Origin: Neolentinus lepideus HHB14362 ss-1
Lineage: Eukaryota; Basidiomycota; Agaricomycetes; Gloeophyllales; Gloeophyllaceae
Direction of reading: 5' to 3'
NCBI GenBank assembly: GCA_001632425.1
Contig: KV425570.1
Span: 418,721 to 482,720, forward strand
DNA: 64,000 nucleotides
A program made the translations under genes and the position numbers. Shown piece after piece: positions 1 through 10,651 of this stretch (positions within the stretch are counted from its first letter, which is position 1; each line of letters begins with the position of its first letter). Under the pieces are notes generated by a model. That model was not told the DNA's origin and made no database searches. It was given only the letters and a program-made list of their open reading frames with translations.

Positions 1-137
1 CATTTAGTGTTCTGTTTTGCCTCCCTCACCTCCCCCGAGCTTTACCCTTCTGCCCTTCGACTACTGACACTATTAGATGGAGTTCCCTCTGCATTATCTA
101 GGTGTTTTTGGTGGTTGTTGTGTGTTGTAGCCTGTCA
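1..137 (+). mobile_element. 3' end of an LTR-like repeat cut by the window edge
   Basis: These bases match 3475-3611, the last 137 bp of the complete LTR copy at 2283-3611, with only a handful of differences. Both end in GTAGCCTGTCA. The rest of this copy lies outside the window. Immediately after it the reading frame of a DIRS-like element begins, so this copy probably also inserted into that element. The near identity of the two copies suggests recent activity of this LTR family compared with the decayed element around it. Confidence 0.75.
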
Positions 138-152
138 CCGCACACATAGCAT

Positions 153-2102
153 ATCAGCGATGGAACAAAGGAGAGTGCCCAACAACTTCCCAGAACTGTC
201 ACTATCGACACATCTGCTCAGTTTGCCAGAGTGGATCCCACACCTGACTGGAATGTGTCTGGGGTACTGAATGAAAGTAACCTGCACTATGTGCAAGACA
301 TGATGTGGGGTTCTGCTGACTCTGGGAGTAGTCAGGCAATAGCAGATACTTTCTTTCATGCACCACTACTGGACGTGCCTGAGAAAGAGTTGCAGAATGA
401 TGCTGTAACCCAGATGTTGACGACACATGCCCACCTGTTCAAAATCATCACACCTATCAAGGTTGCTGTCTTCGAGAACCTTGTCCATAATCATCCCAAC
501 CAACCATTTGTGCATTTGGTTTGCAAGGGTCTCCAAGAGGGATTCTGGTCCTATGCCAATGCCTTCCCAGACCACTATCCTGATATTTTTGACAACAGTG
601 TAGGAGGGCCTAAAGATGAGCAGCAGGCAGAATTTATGAGGGAGCAGCATGATGACAAAGTTAAACAGGAGTGGTATTCACCATCTTTTGGCAAGCACCT
701 CCTCCCAGGCATGTACAACATCCCAATTCACACTGTACCTAAACCACCCTTAAACTCAGGCTGTCTGAGGCTTGTCATCAACATGAGTGCTGGGGATTAT
801 GCTCCAAATTCAGTGATCATGAAACAGGCTATTGCAGGCCTTCACCTTAATGGTATGCATGCTTTGGGTGAGGCTCTGTTGTGGTTCTGAGTGCAGAATC
901 CTACAGCATGTCTGGTGCTGTTCAAATCAGATGTGTCTCAGGCCTACAGGTGTCTACCGATGCATCCCAGATGGCAGATCAAGCAGATCATAACAGTTGA
1001 TAATGAGCAGTATGTCAACCAGTGCAATGACTTTGGTGCACATGGATCGTTCATGATCTGGGTCACCTTCTTTGCATTGGTTTTGTGGGTGGTGACATTT
1101 GTCAAGCTCCTAGATGACATTTTTGGATATGTTGATGACTCCTTTGGCTTCAAGCTGGAGGGGAATGTCAAGTACTACACACCTTATAGTGTCTATTATC
1201 CCCGCAAGCAGACAAAGTTGCTTGAGCTATGGGATGAGATAGGTCTGCCTCATGAAGAGAAGAAACAGGAGTATGGACCCAAACTCATTATCATTGGCTT
1301 TGAAGTTGATGCAAATGCTATGATGGTCACCTTGCCAGCCAAGAGCAAATGACTCTTCCTTGAGTATATCATTTCCTTCCTCGACATCCCTCCAGGTGGA
1401 AAGCGACACACATTGCATGAATTCCAGAAGCTGACAGGGTATGCGAACTGGGCATTCAATGTCTTCCCTTTGTTACAACCATTGCTTTGTGCAGCGTACA
1501 CAAATATGGCAGGCAAAGACAAACAGAACCTCGCTATTTACATAAACAACCCTATGCATTTTGAGCTTGGGTGGCTTGCACGACATGTGGCCCAGTCAGA
1601 TGGTATCCATATTTGCTGTTCATGTCTTTGGGGACCAGACCACCCTGAGGCTCTTGTTGCTTACATTGATGCCTCAGGCATGGGGATGGGGTTTTGGTTC
1701 CCAAGTCTCTCTATTGGATTCCAGTCTCCACTATAACCTCAGGTTGAAGGAGGGCACATCTTTTTCTTCAAAGCTCTAGCTGTATGCTCTGTGCTGCACC
1801 ATGCTGCAACTCTCAAACTGCGACTGACCAAAGTCTTCATCTTCACCGAGAACTAGAACACAGTTGCCATTTTTGACAGTTTGCATGCACTTCCTGAATA
1901 CAATCGTATATTGATATCTTCGGTTGACATCTTGCTTGACAACGATATGCAGTTATGGGTGGCACATATTCCTGACATCCAAAACACAGTTGCCAATGCT
2001 TTATCTCATTTCAACAATGATGCTGCTTTGGTGCTCATACCACAACTTCAAATATTCTCTTTTGAGCCCCCGCAGGATGTGCTGGGGGCAGCGCAACAAT
2101 GA
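153..2102 (+). pseudogene. Reverse transcriptase-RNase H of DIRS-like element, decayed
   Basis: One reading frame carries recognisable sequence from about 153 to the TGA at 2100-2102. It is broken only by in-frame stops (TGA at 888, TGA at 1350, TAA at 1734, TAG at 1854) and I see no frameshift. The RT core includes LFKSDVSQAYR (about 909-941) and the catalytic GYVDDSF (about 1125-1145). An RNase H start, AYIDASGMGMGFW, follows near 1660-1700, and a C-terminal RNase H stretch near 1890-2010. At least the first two stops sit where a CGA arginine codon would fit, pointing to C-to-T decay. In a living element it would copy the element's RNA. It is not expected to be functional here. Confidence 0.8.
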
Positions 2103-2149
2103 TAACAATCTCCTCCACATCCAGGCAACCAAACTGAAAGGCCTGGACA

Positions 2150-4403
2150 ATTGAGCAACTGTGCTATGAGTGGTCTGTTGCTCTCAGCTTTGCACTCAAT
2201 CAAAGCTCCAAGTTATCCTATACATCTGCTCTCAACTCCTACATAAAATTCTGCAAGATGCATTCATTTCCAATTGAGCCGGTGATAGGCCTCCAGCATC
2301 GCTAGCCTCTGAAAATGTGTTTTTGGTGTGTTCGACACAGTGCAGAAAGTGTCAAAACCACCGACGTATCTCTGAGCGTTCACTGAGCTACGACTCAATA
2401 CATTGGTGATCCCCGAGGACGTGCACCTCCGGATACTGATGTCACCACCGAGTATTGGACACTTCGCTGTGCTGCATGCCTGCCAGTGCTATAGAATGGA
2501 CTCTATTTGATGACTCAGGATACTCCGAGGTTGTCGAATGTTGCTTATGTGCTCGGATGACAGAACTGATGGCATTGGCAGCGCTTACTCAATGCCCTGC
2601 CCCTTCCATATGACACAACAATCCTTGGAACCTCTGGAACTCAGCCTACCCACCCCACAGTGACGAATGACAGCACTCGGTGCATCTATCAAGCATCGAT
2701 ACATGCTGAGTCACTCATATCGGCCTTCCTGATGCATGCCAGCTGATCTTACCTTCCGTTTGACCTCGCAATACCTTGGCATTCATTGGCTGCCATACAA
2801 TAGGATGCCGTGGGCCCCCGTTGCAGTCCGATGCCATCGCAACACTTGGTCATCCCTCCTTATCAAGTTCAAGTCGATTATCATCAAGCACGAGTCATCA
2901 AATCGCACTGGGGCACTGTACGGGCTCAAGATGGAAGGATCTTCCCTGAGATGGCAGTTCCTGACCTGCCTAGAGTGCTTCAGAATGAGAGTGGTATGCG
3001 GTGGACGATTGGCGAGCAGCTTGGGAGTTTAGCAAGACTCGGCAGCACATTTTTGGTTGTATTTTCTGATTGTAGACATATGGAGCATTAGGTTATCTCG
3101 GACTTAGCAGTTTCTTAGACTTCGGGTCACTTAGTACTTTAGGTGTCCTGTATATTCATTTCCAGCAGTGAATTTTACCTCACAGCTCACATCTCAAAGC
3201 CTCATTGCATCTGAATTGCATTCTAAGAAGACCTCAGCATGAGGTCTAGCATTTATCTCTGTGTTTATCATCTCAAAGTCCTCCGACGTGGAGGAACCTG
3301 TCAAACTATCGTCCGATCATCGTCCAAGTCCCCCAAAAGGACAGCTGGTCTAGCCCGGCTCTGAGAACCCTCTGAGAAGCACTGAGTCAGCACTGAGACA
3401 CGTTCAGCAAGGGAGTTAGAGAGTTAGAAGTGTTACAGAGTGTCCGGGTCTACTCACAAGAGATATACAGTGCCATTTAGTGTTCTGTTTTGCTTCCCTC
3501 ACCTCCCCCGAGCTTTACCCTTCTGCCCTTCGACTACTGACACTATTAGACGGAGTTCACTCTGCATATTTCTAGGTGTTTTTGGTGGTTGTTGTGTGTT
3601 GTAGCCTGTCACTGGTTAGTTTCTATGTCATGTACATGCCTGCCCATATCAAGCCACAGTCTGTCGACTCCTATCTCTCCTGAATCTGTAGTGGGCTTGA
3701 ATCTTACTTCCCGGAAGTGCAACAAGTCCAGAAGATTCAGTTGGTGTTGCGGACACTTTGTGGTTGCAAATGGCACTACAGCCAGCCTGTCTCATGTGCT
3801 CAGCCCATCTCATTGGCTGACATGCAGGTGATCTATGATACCCTACATCTATCAAATGGGCATAACGACAAGCTGTTTCTCACTCTTTTATTCACGGGTT
3901 TTCATGCTCTGATGAGCCTTGGAGAACTTGTTTCCCTGGATAACCCAGCACTGAGGGATTTTTGGAAGATGTCTCCATGGAACACAGTGGCTATTGATGG
4001 ATCAGACTATTGTTTCACTCTGCCAACCCACAAGACCAACCTGTTCAAAAGCAATGTCATACTGGTACAATCATCTAACAATGAGCCCAATCCTGTTCAG
4101 ATTTTCAAGTATTACCTTCGATCCCATGACAGCTTGCCAACCTCCTACCACCCACAGCTCTGGTTACAAGATGATGGCTCTGTACCAGTTTGTGATTGGT
4201 TCATATGGTAGCTCCAGCACTTCTTTCCCAAGATGACTGGGCATGCTCTGTGCTGCAGTGGTGCCACATTACTCACCATGAATGGTGTGTCACCAGAGAA
4301 CATCCATCATATGGGACGCTGGTCCTCCAGCGCCTGGGAAGCATATGTCCATAAACACCCCATCCTGCTCCAAGCATTCATATTCAGTGGGCATGGCACA
4401 TAA
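2150..4403 (+). pseudogene. Tyrosine recombinase of DIRS-like element, split by an LTR
   Basis: The N-terminal part (about 2150-2282, ending HSFPIEP) is separated by the LTR at 2283-3611 from the rest (3612-4403), which resumes in a compatible frame with SFYVMYMPAHIKPQS. The core FTGFHALMSLGELV (about 3893-3934) is the box I region, where a catalytic arginine is expected; here serine stands before LGEL. The box II segment GHALCCSGAT has cysteine in place of the HxxR arginine. The segment with the nucleophilic tyrosine, MGRWSSSAWEAYVHKHP, is present near 4310-4360. Stops at about 3678 (TGA) and 4209 (TAG) add to the damage. Family knowledge says R, R and Y are needed, so this recombinase is inactive. 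Confidence 0.8.
2283..3611 (+). mobile_element. Complete solo LTR (1,329 bp) inserted in the recombinase gene
   Basis: It starts TGATAGGCC and ends GCCTGTCA, the TG...CA ends of an LTR, and contains no long reading frame. The host sequence resumes directly after it. The 4-bp flanks are CCGG (2279-2282) and CTGG (3612-3615), which I read as a 4-bp target duplication with one CpG transition. Copies or relatives lie at 1-137, 7005-9713 (inverted) and 7691-8991. No internal retroviral genes of this family are seen in the window, so its superfamily is not determined. Confidence 0.75.
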
Positions 4404-4732
4404 CAACATCCTCCACCAACTCTGGTCTCCCATGCACCCTGTCATGCTTTTGTGCTCCACTCCAACATGCAATGTTGTTGCCCTGTGTCTTTGCACCCTG
4501 CTGTGTGTGCTCTCTCTCCTCTCATTTGCACCCTGCTTGTGTGCTCTCTCCCTTCTCACAAGTTGTTCAATCATGTACAATATGCTTAGGCATGCATGTA
4601 CACATGCCCCATGCCAATTTCTTTTTTGACTTTCCCTCACTATGATGTTGTACTACTTCTAACCGGTGTTGTTCATGTTTTTCCCCTACATCAACCCTTC
4701 TTTCCAATCTCCTTTTTATTAGCACTATTACC

Positions 4733-4836
4733 ATTCATTGGGCAAAATCACAAAAAATTGGGTGGCCCCATCTTTGGGGCTGCTGCTTTTTGGCTAATCA
4801 TTGCACTGTGTACCTCTGTGAGGCGATGAGGATTAG
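4733..4836 (+). repeat. 104-bp direct repeat, copy 1
   Basis: It starts ATTCATTGGGCAAAATCACA and ends GAGGATTAG, and recurs at 5197-5300. The two copies differ at 9 positions, all transitions. It lies 330 bp beyond the recombinase pseudogene and probably belongs to the 3' end of the DIRS-like element. Confidence 0.85.
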
Positions 4837-5196
4837 TTGTAGTTAAAAATGGATTTAAGTGAGTCTAATCGAGGAGCTGCCTCAATTGCAGACCACCTCA
4901 CATGGCATCCTCATGCCATTGCCGTATCCTGTGCTGGCCCTGCTGCGTATCTCAGACTGAGACACTCTCAATAGGAGGGGCACATACCTGGGGGACAGGA
5001 CATTGAGAAAAGGGTCTCACCTTTCTCTCTCTGATGTGTACTTGCTGTCCTCCCAGGTGTGTAGAGCCGCACTCATGCCACATCCCTTCTATGTCTGATG
5101 TATTCCATTGCTGTCCTCCCAGTGATGCATATGTGCAGTTACCCGCCCTTCCCTCCCTTTCTGTTGATTTGTGGTATATTACCTCATGTATTAACT

Positions 5197-5300
5197 ATTC
5201 ATTGGGCAAAATCACAAAAAATTGGGCAGCCCCATCTTTGAGGCTGCTGCTTTTTGGCTAATCATCACACTGTGTACCTCTGCAAGGCAACGAGGATTAG
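5197..5300 (+). repeat. 104-bp direct repeat, copy 2
   Basis: Second copy of the repeat at 4733-4836. The unrelated 360 bp between the copies would be the A2 part if the element has split direct repeats. AT-rich sequence (about 5305-5365) follows immediately and may mark the element boundary. Confidence 0.85.
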
Positions 5301-5469
5301 ATTTGCATTATCCATATCATTAACAAATATCAAATATATATAAATTATTAAATTATTAATTGATAAAACAGGCTCTCAAGGAAGCACAGATAACTGGCCT
5401 GCGCAGCAGTGAGATGATAACAATGTAGAGTATGCCTTACTATCTCATACAGCATCACACCTGAGCCTC

Positions 5470-6030
5470 ACCAGTCTGTCTCATGCCTGTACCCATCACC
5501 CTCACCCTTGCCATCTGTGTCAAGTGCCATGATGGCCTGCTCATGCGCCATGAGGATTTCAGGTGAGATGTAGTTACATGGGATGAGGCAGTAGTGCTGG
5601 GGCACATGCTGGCTTCCATCCACACGGGGAAGGAGCAGAGCCAAAGTCAATGAGCTGCAAGCATGTGGAGGAGGCAAGGACAAAGTTCTGTGGCTTGATG
5701 CAGGAGTCAGCATGTGCATAGATAGATAGATGGTCAACAAAGCCTGCAAGTGGCACTAGTGGATTGCACTGACAATTTGGTGAGCTCACTAGCACATGTT
5801 GGATTGTGTGAGAGTGGGCTCGACTTGAATATGCTCTGCATAGTCCATCACAAGGTTGAGGTGGGTCAGAGTTTGGTATGCGCATAGAAGGTGCGGCACC
5901 CAGTGGCTGTCATGCTTCAAGGCCCATAAGAGGAGGTCATGTTCAACTTGGGGGGGGAGCATTGCTGTTGTGCTGTGGGTGTGAAAGGGTGAGCAGGGGG
6001 GTTGCTGACAGGATGAAGGGTACTGCACAT
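5470..6030 (-). pseudogene. Relic protein kinase (AGC/DMPK-like catalytic domain)
   Basis: Three fragments in different frames occur in the correct order on the minus strand. The first (about 6030-5850) reads LLLWALKHDSHWVPHLLCAY, then LNLVMDYAE, the alpha-C to hinge region. The second (about 5720-5620) reads HAD..IKPQNFVL and LQLIDFGSA, the catalytic loop and the DFG motif; two extra residues interrupt HAD-IKPQN. The third (about 5610-5500) reads CNYISPEILMAHEQAIMALD, the activation-segment APE region. The wording resembles DMPK/MRCK-type AGC kinases. Frameshifts and the insertion make it a pseudogene. A possible upstream piece ending FALQ, near 6045-6090, would have lost the ATP-binding lysine, but this is weak. 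Confidence 0.6.
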
Positions 6031-7004
6031 CTCAGCATTTTGCAGTGCAAACTGCTTGTCAACAGATTTGTGTACATAGCCACAGCACATGACATCGACC
6101 TGCAGGCAGCCTTAACTCAGTCAGTGAGGTGCAACTGCAGGACTTACAACACTGAAGGAGTTTGGGGATGCACATATACTGAGTCAAGCTCTTTGAAAAA
6201 GATGGAGGCAAAGGGCAACAACACCTCACACTCACTCAAGCTCTGGCAAAGGCTGGAAGATGGATTAAAGACATTGAATCTGGAGATATATGTGCTGGTG
6301 TTGGCTGCAGCTCGCTGTAGATGATGAGGACAAAGATTAAGTGGGGGTGAGAGACAGAGAGAGTGGGACATCGATGGTGGTCAGATATATATATCAATTG
6401 GGGGGTGAGGAAGTGGTGCCAGGGTGGTTGGAGTCTGAATTATTAAAACTCAGTCCAAGTTGGACTAAGCACATTTCTGACTGCAACTGAAGCTGAAGAG
6501 ACCAACGAAGCCAATAATAATGTGTTTGAAACCAGGCACAGGTATACGAGATTATAGTCTAGCTAAGAATACACCAGGTAGACGCATCTAGTCAGAGCCA
6601 TGGATAAATGATGTGTCTGAAGGTGTCGCATGCCCATGTGCTTGCATCTAGTCACATGTACTCGAGGCTCAGCAAAGACATGTGCTCATATCTACTTGCA
6701 ACTTGACCAAGCTAGAAATTTGAGCAAATAGCACTGGCAGACCACCACTGGACAGATGTAGAATGAGGATAAAATGCGGCTGGGCAGGATGGATGTGAAA
6801 TCATTGTAGAGCAAGACTTACTATTATTTCGTGGTGTTGGGATGGTTGTGGGCCTCAAGATGCTGATGTGATGCAAGCCACAACCTGCTACATAGAAACT
6901 CGGCCACACTGATCACACTAGAATCACATAGGGTAGTGGTGGGTGCATTAGAAACCTAACGAGGATACTGAGCATCAAATAGCTACAGAGAAACTGAGAT
7001 ATGC
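6031..7004. other. No recognisable gene
   Basis: Short reading frames only. Apart from a possible weak kinase remnant at the left edge I see nothing I can name. It lies between the kinase relic and the inverted LTR. Confidence 0.5.
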
Positions 7005-9713
7005 TGACAGGCTAAGACATACAACAACCACCAAAAACACCTAGAAAATGCGGAGGGAACTCCATCTAATAGTGTTGGCAGTAGAAGGGTAATAAGGTAA
7101 AGCTCAGGGGAGGTGAGGGATGAAAAACAACACAATGGAAGGCACCATATATCTCCTGTGAGTCCACCCAGACACTATGCAACTCCTAACTCTCTAAAAC
7201 TCTGAAATTACACTTCTCGGTGCTGACTTGGTGCTTCTCAGAGGGTATTCAGTACTGGGAAAGACCAGCTGTCCATCAGAAGGACTCAGAAGGGTGAAAG
7301 ACAATAGCTCAGAAGGTTCCTCCATGCTGGAGGACTCTAGGATGCAATAGAACGCAACGTGGATGCAGTAAAACACAGTAAGAATGCAATGGAGACAATA
7401 AGACACAACGCAAATGCAAGACCTCACGCTGAGGCCGACTAGAACACAATTTCGAGTGCAGTGAGACTTTGAGATGTGAAAGGTGAAGTAAATTCAATGG
7501 TGACCCATATGGTGGTCCAGAATGATCTGATGGGTGTCTGAGAATACAGGGTGTCTAAAGTACTAAGTAACCCAAACGTCCAAAATCTACTTAGTCTGAA
7601 GCTCCTTCATCTATCAAATCGTGCCATATGCAACAAATGAGAATATACGTCTGAAAACATACCGCCACAGCATGCGATACACCTAACCGATGATAGGCCC
7701 CATTGGCTTCTGACCCCAGAAAATGTGATTTAGGGTGATTCCGCATGCTTTGTGGGAACGGCGACTTAGTGACTCAATAGTGCACTGTCAGTACTCTGCG
7801 CACTAGCAACCCTATGCCCCAGCGACAAGGCTCTTGGCTCCTCGGAGCACTGAGGGCGGCTCCTCGGTAGCCCGGTCAGCTGAACATCATTCAGTCAAGT
7901 CATCAGCATTTCGGCATGCATCGCCTGGTGTTGTTACTGCGGACCGAACTGAGGCAGTGTCTCAGGGTGCCTTTCCATATGGCGTACAGCCCACCATTGC
8001 ATCAGATCAGTGCTAGTTCTATTGGCGTGACTTTCCTTATGCGTGCAGTGCACATCAACACATGGCACAACTGCGGCTATCACGACACCGCCACACCATT
8101 AAGCGGCCCCGCCCTTTATCCCTCTTTCGGCAGGATCATGCCAGCATAGCCCACCACCAGATCATCAAGTAGGCGCACTCTAACGCAAAGTCACGACGCA
8201 CCCAACTGGCTCCCGACTGCGGAGTGGCACGTGTGCTAGACTCAGTCACAAGGGGTACTGGTCAAGGATCGCATGTGGATTAGGAGCAAGGCAGTACAAG
8301 TCGTATGGATGTGAGGCTGAGCAGAGGTATGACTCGCGGTAGTAGGTAGATAGAATTGGACATAGAGCAGTCACTCTCTCGTATTTAAGACATTACTCTA
8401 TTGTTTGTACAAAAAGTTATCTTCACCACACTCTTCAGATTTCAGTCTCGCATCAGAGTTTTCTTTTAAGTCTGTCTTGCGACTCATGTTTAGGTACTCT
8501 TGCATACCTCTGACTTCACCCAGAGATAGCAACAGAGTATACCAGCATAGCGTCGCTGATCATAAGCAACCCCTTACAAGTCTCTCTCTCTTAGACAGCC
8601 TCGTGCACTGTATTGTCATATTAACCAGAGTCTATATACGTCCAAGTTAGAGATAGCAACTACAAGTAGTGCTCCCCTATAGAGCACCAAAGACCATACA
8701 GCGCCGAGCAGGAGTCTCGTATAGCGCCTGCACAGCACCGTGCACATAGCGCTACCTAGCACATAGCGTCGCCTTCTACCCTCAGACTGCCACCAGGTAG
8801 CAACTTGGTGCCAACCTCCCTTTAGCCCCAACTATATGTCTCACCTACACCCATCCCCTCCGAACTATATTACCCTTCCTTACCCCGGGCCTCACAGCCA
8901 TCTGACACCAAGGGCGTTGGTGTTTGCTTTGTGGTTGTGTCTTGCTTTAGGTCTCATTTCTGTGGGTTTCGTCGTGTGTCTGTGCATATCACCAAGTACT
9001 GCTGTCATTCCAAAATACACTCAGTGCCTTAGAAACAACCAGTCTGAAGGAAAACCTTCCAAAAATGCTCCATCTGAAGTGTCGGCACCCACGAATGACT
9101 TGTATGAGCTGACTCACATCTTGAACATTGTAAGGATAGTCGACAAAGGTCTGTGATAGCATTGGAGCAGCAAGAAGGGCCCGCAGCACCTGAACTCAGT
9201 GCATCCAATCAACTCGGAGGTGCTGCATGGTCGAACAGAGGATAGGATCATCGCAAGTGCATAAGGGAGACTAGATACAGTCAACTCGGCATGGATAAGC
9301 TCAGAATAGAGGTGCCGAGAGTGCTGAGTGTCATGAAATTGCTGACGTCAGGGGGTTCCAAAGGTCCTGAATGCTGACTAGCCTTGCAACGTCCACATGG
9401 TGATGTTCTGGAGCACGTAGGAGGTCTGCTGATAATGTCGGTGCTGCTCTTGAGGTGCATAAGGGTCACTTGGTCATCTCAGCATACAGTAAAGGCTCCG
9501 AGGATCTCCGAGGATGTGGTGGTGAAGTACTGAAACTTGGTGCAATGTTGAAGTGTGTCGGTTGTAGCAGGCGTATGGCTCAGAGCTCAGATATGAAGTA
9601 CATCGGAGCATGGAGATGTGTCAGAGGTGAATGGAAGTGGTGGAGTGCTCTGAGAAGTCATTAGAAACACTGAAAATGCATTTTCAGAGGCTAGTGGCAC
9701 CTGAGGCCTATCA
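7005..9713 (-). mobile_element. Inverted solo LTR, split by a second LTR
   Basis: Read on the minus strand it starts TGATAGGCCTC at 9713 and ends AGCCTGTCA at 7005. It matches the LTR at 2283-3611 along its length, for example the segment with CTTAGTACTTTAG near 7545-7565. Perfect 4-bp target duplications ATGC flank it (7001-7004 and 9714-9717). The total is 2,709 bp, but 7691-8991 is a nested insertion; removing that and its 4-bp duplication leaves about 1,404 bp, close to the 1,329 bp of the intact copy. Confidence 0.75.
7691..8991 (+). mobile_element. LTR nested inside the inverted LTR (1,301 bp)
   Basis: It starts TGATAGGCCCCATTGG and ends GTGCATATCA, with the same first nine bases as the other copies but a divergent interior. 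The flanks are CCGA (7687-7690) and CCAA (8992-8995), again a 4-bp duplication with one CpG-type transition. Joining the two flanks restores the interior of the surrounding LTR, which is the main evidence for the boundaries. No coding sequence is seen. Confidence 0.65.
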
Positions 9714-9754
9714 ATGCAACAGGCACCAAGTGACACCACATGCTCAACCCAAGG

Positions 9755-9864
9755 GAGGTCAGATCCACTTGGGCCAATCTGACTGTGGCCAATTTTGGCA
9801 GTATTTGAATATTGTGACTGGGATCACCCATGGACTGAGAATTGGGATAGTGAGATCTGACCTC
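9755..9864. repeat. 110-bp imperfect palindrome
   Basis: The ends GAGGTCAGATC (9755-9765) and GATCTGACCTC (9854-9864) are perfect 11-bp inverted repeats. Further weaker pairing continues inwards. It could be a fold-back miniature element or a structured non-coding segment. No target duplication is obvious. Confidence 0.4.
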
Positions 9865-10574
9865 ATAAGATGAAGAAATTTATCAAAATCACAAATAAGC
9901 CCAATGTGCCACAATGTGGCACATGCACCGATGCAAAGCAATCTCAGTTCTGCATATATTTACTGAGAATCCAAGTGATTTCTTGCCTTATGGGTTTTTA
10001 TAACCCAAAGACATCTCCAGAAGTGGGCAATGAATGCAGCATGGCATGTGGCTGTCTGAGATCAGTGGCACGTGGAGCCTGGACTTGAGCGGCCACGTGA
10101 TCCGGCCTAGTGTTCGTGCAATGCAACGAAACTTGGATCAATCGGTACTGCATATCCAGGCTCACGGGAAACGATGTCTCTGGTGTACCACGACTGATAC
10201 TGATCTTCTTGTGATCTTCTGCACCTTCCATCTCCAGGCCTGCATGGTATCACTTTACTCGATCTGTCTACCTTGCGCTGTACGACTACTGCCAGAGATG
10301 TCTGAATAGTACGGTTCGTCCAGGGACATGCCCCACAGTGTGTCTGATACAATCAGTTATCCCCGACAAATCTGCCAACCTCGGACCCTATTACCCCGCA
10401 CTCCGCTAGATCGAGCTACTCACCTGACGACACACTTATAACCAGAGAATGTCTGCTTTTCTCATTTAACAGCTGACGGCAGTCACAAGGGTCTGTTCAT
10501 TGCATTGTATCATGGCACTCGAGCGTCAATGGGCTCCCGGGGAGGGCCGAAACTTTGGCTTTACGCAATACTCG

Positions 10575-10581
10575 TATAAAA
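10575..10581 (+). promoter_or_regulatory. TATA box of the MFS transporter gene
   Basis: TATAAAA lies 77 bp upstream of the chosen ATG at 10652. An in-frame ATG at 10589 is only 8 bp past this box, too close for a transcript to include it, which supports the downstream start. Confidence 0.5.
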
Positions 10582-10651
10582 ATATACTATGATCGGTGAG
10601 ACGACTACATCTCCCGGTTGGCAGCTTGCGCGTCTGGCCTTGGCCTTCACT

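Larger units (their letters stand above)
138..5300 (+). mobile_element. Decayed DIRS-like tyrosine-recombinase retroelement
   Basis: The order of parts is reverse transcriptase, RNase H, tyrosine recombinase, then two copies of a 104-bp direct repeat. This is the plan of DIRS/Ngaro/PAT-type retroelements, which integrate with a tyrosine recombinase instead of an integrase. The upstream gag-like part is missing or beyond the window. A foreign LTR (2283-3611) splits the recombinase gene. The two 3' repeats separated by about 360 bp resemble the B1-A2-B2 end of elements with split direct repeats; the A1 partner would lie outside the window, so that part is inference. Many in-frame stops show the element is dead. 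Confidence 0.75.
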
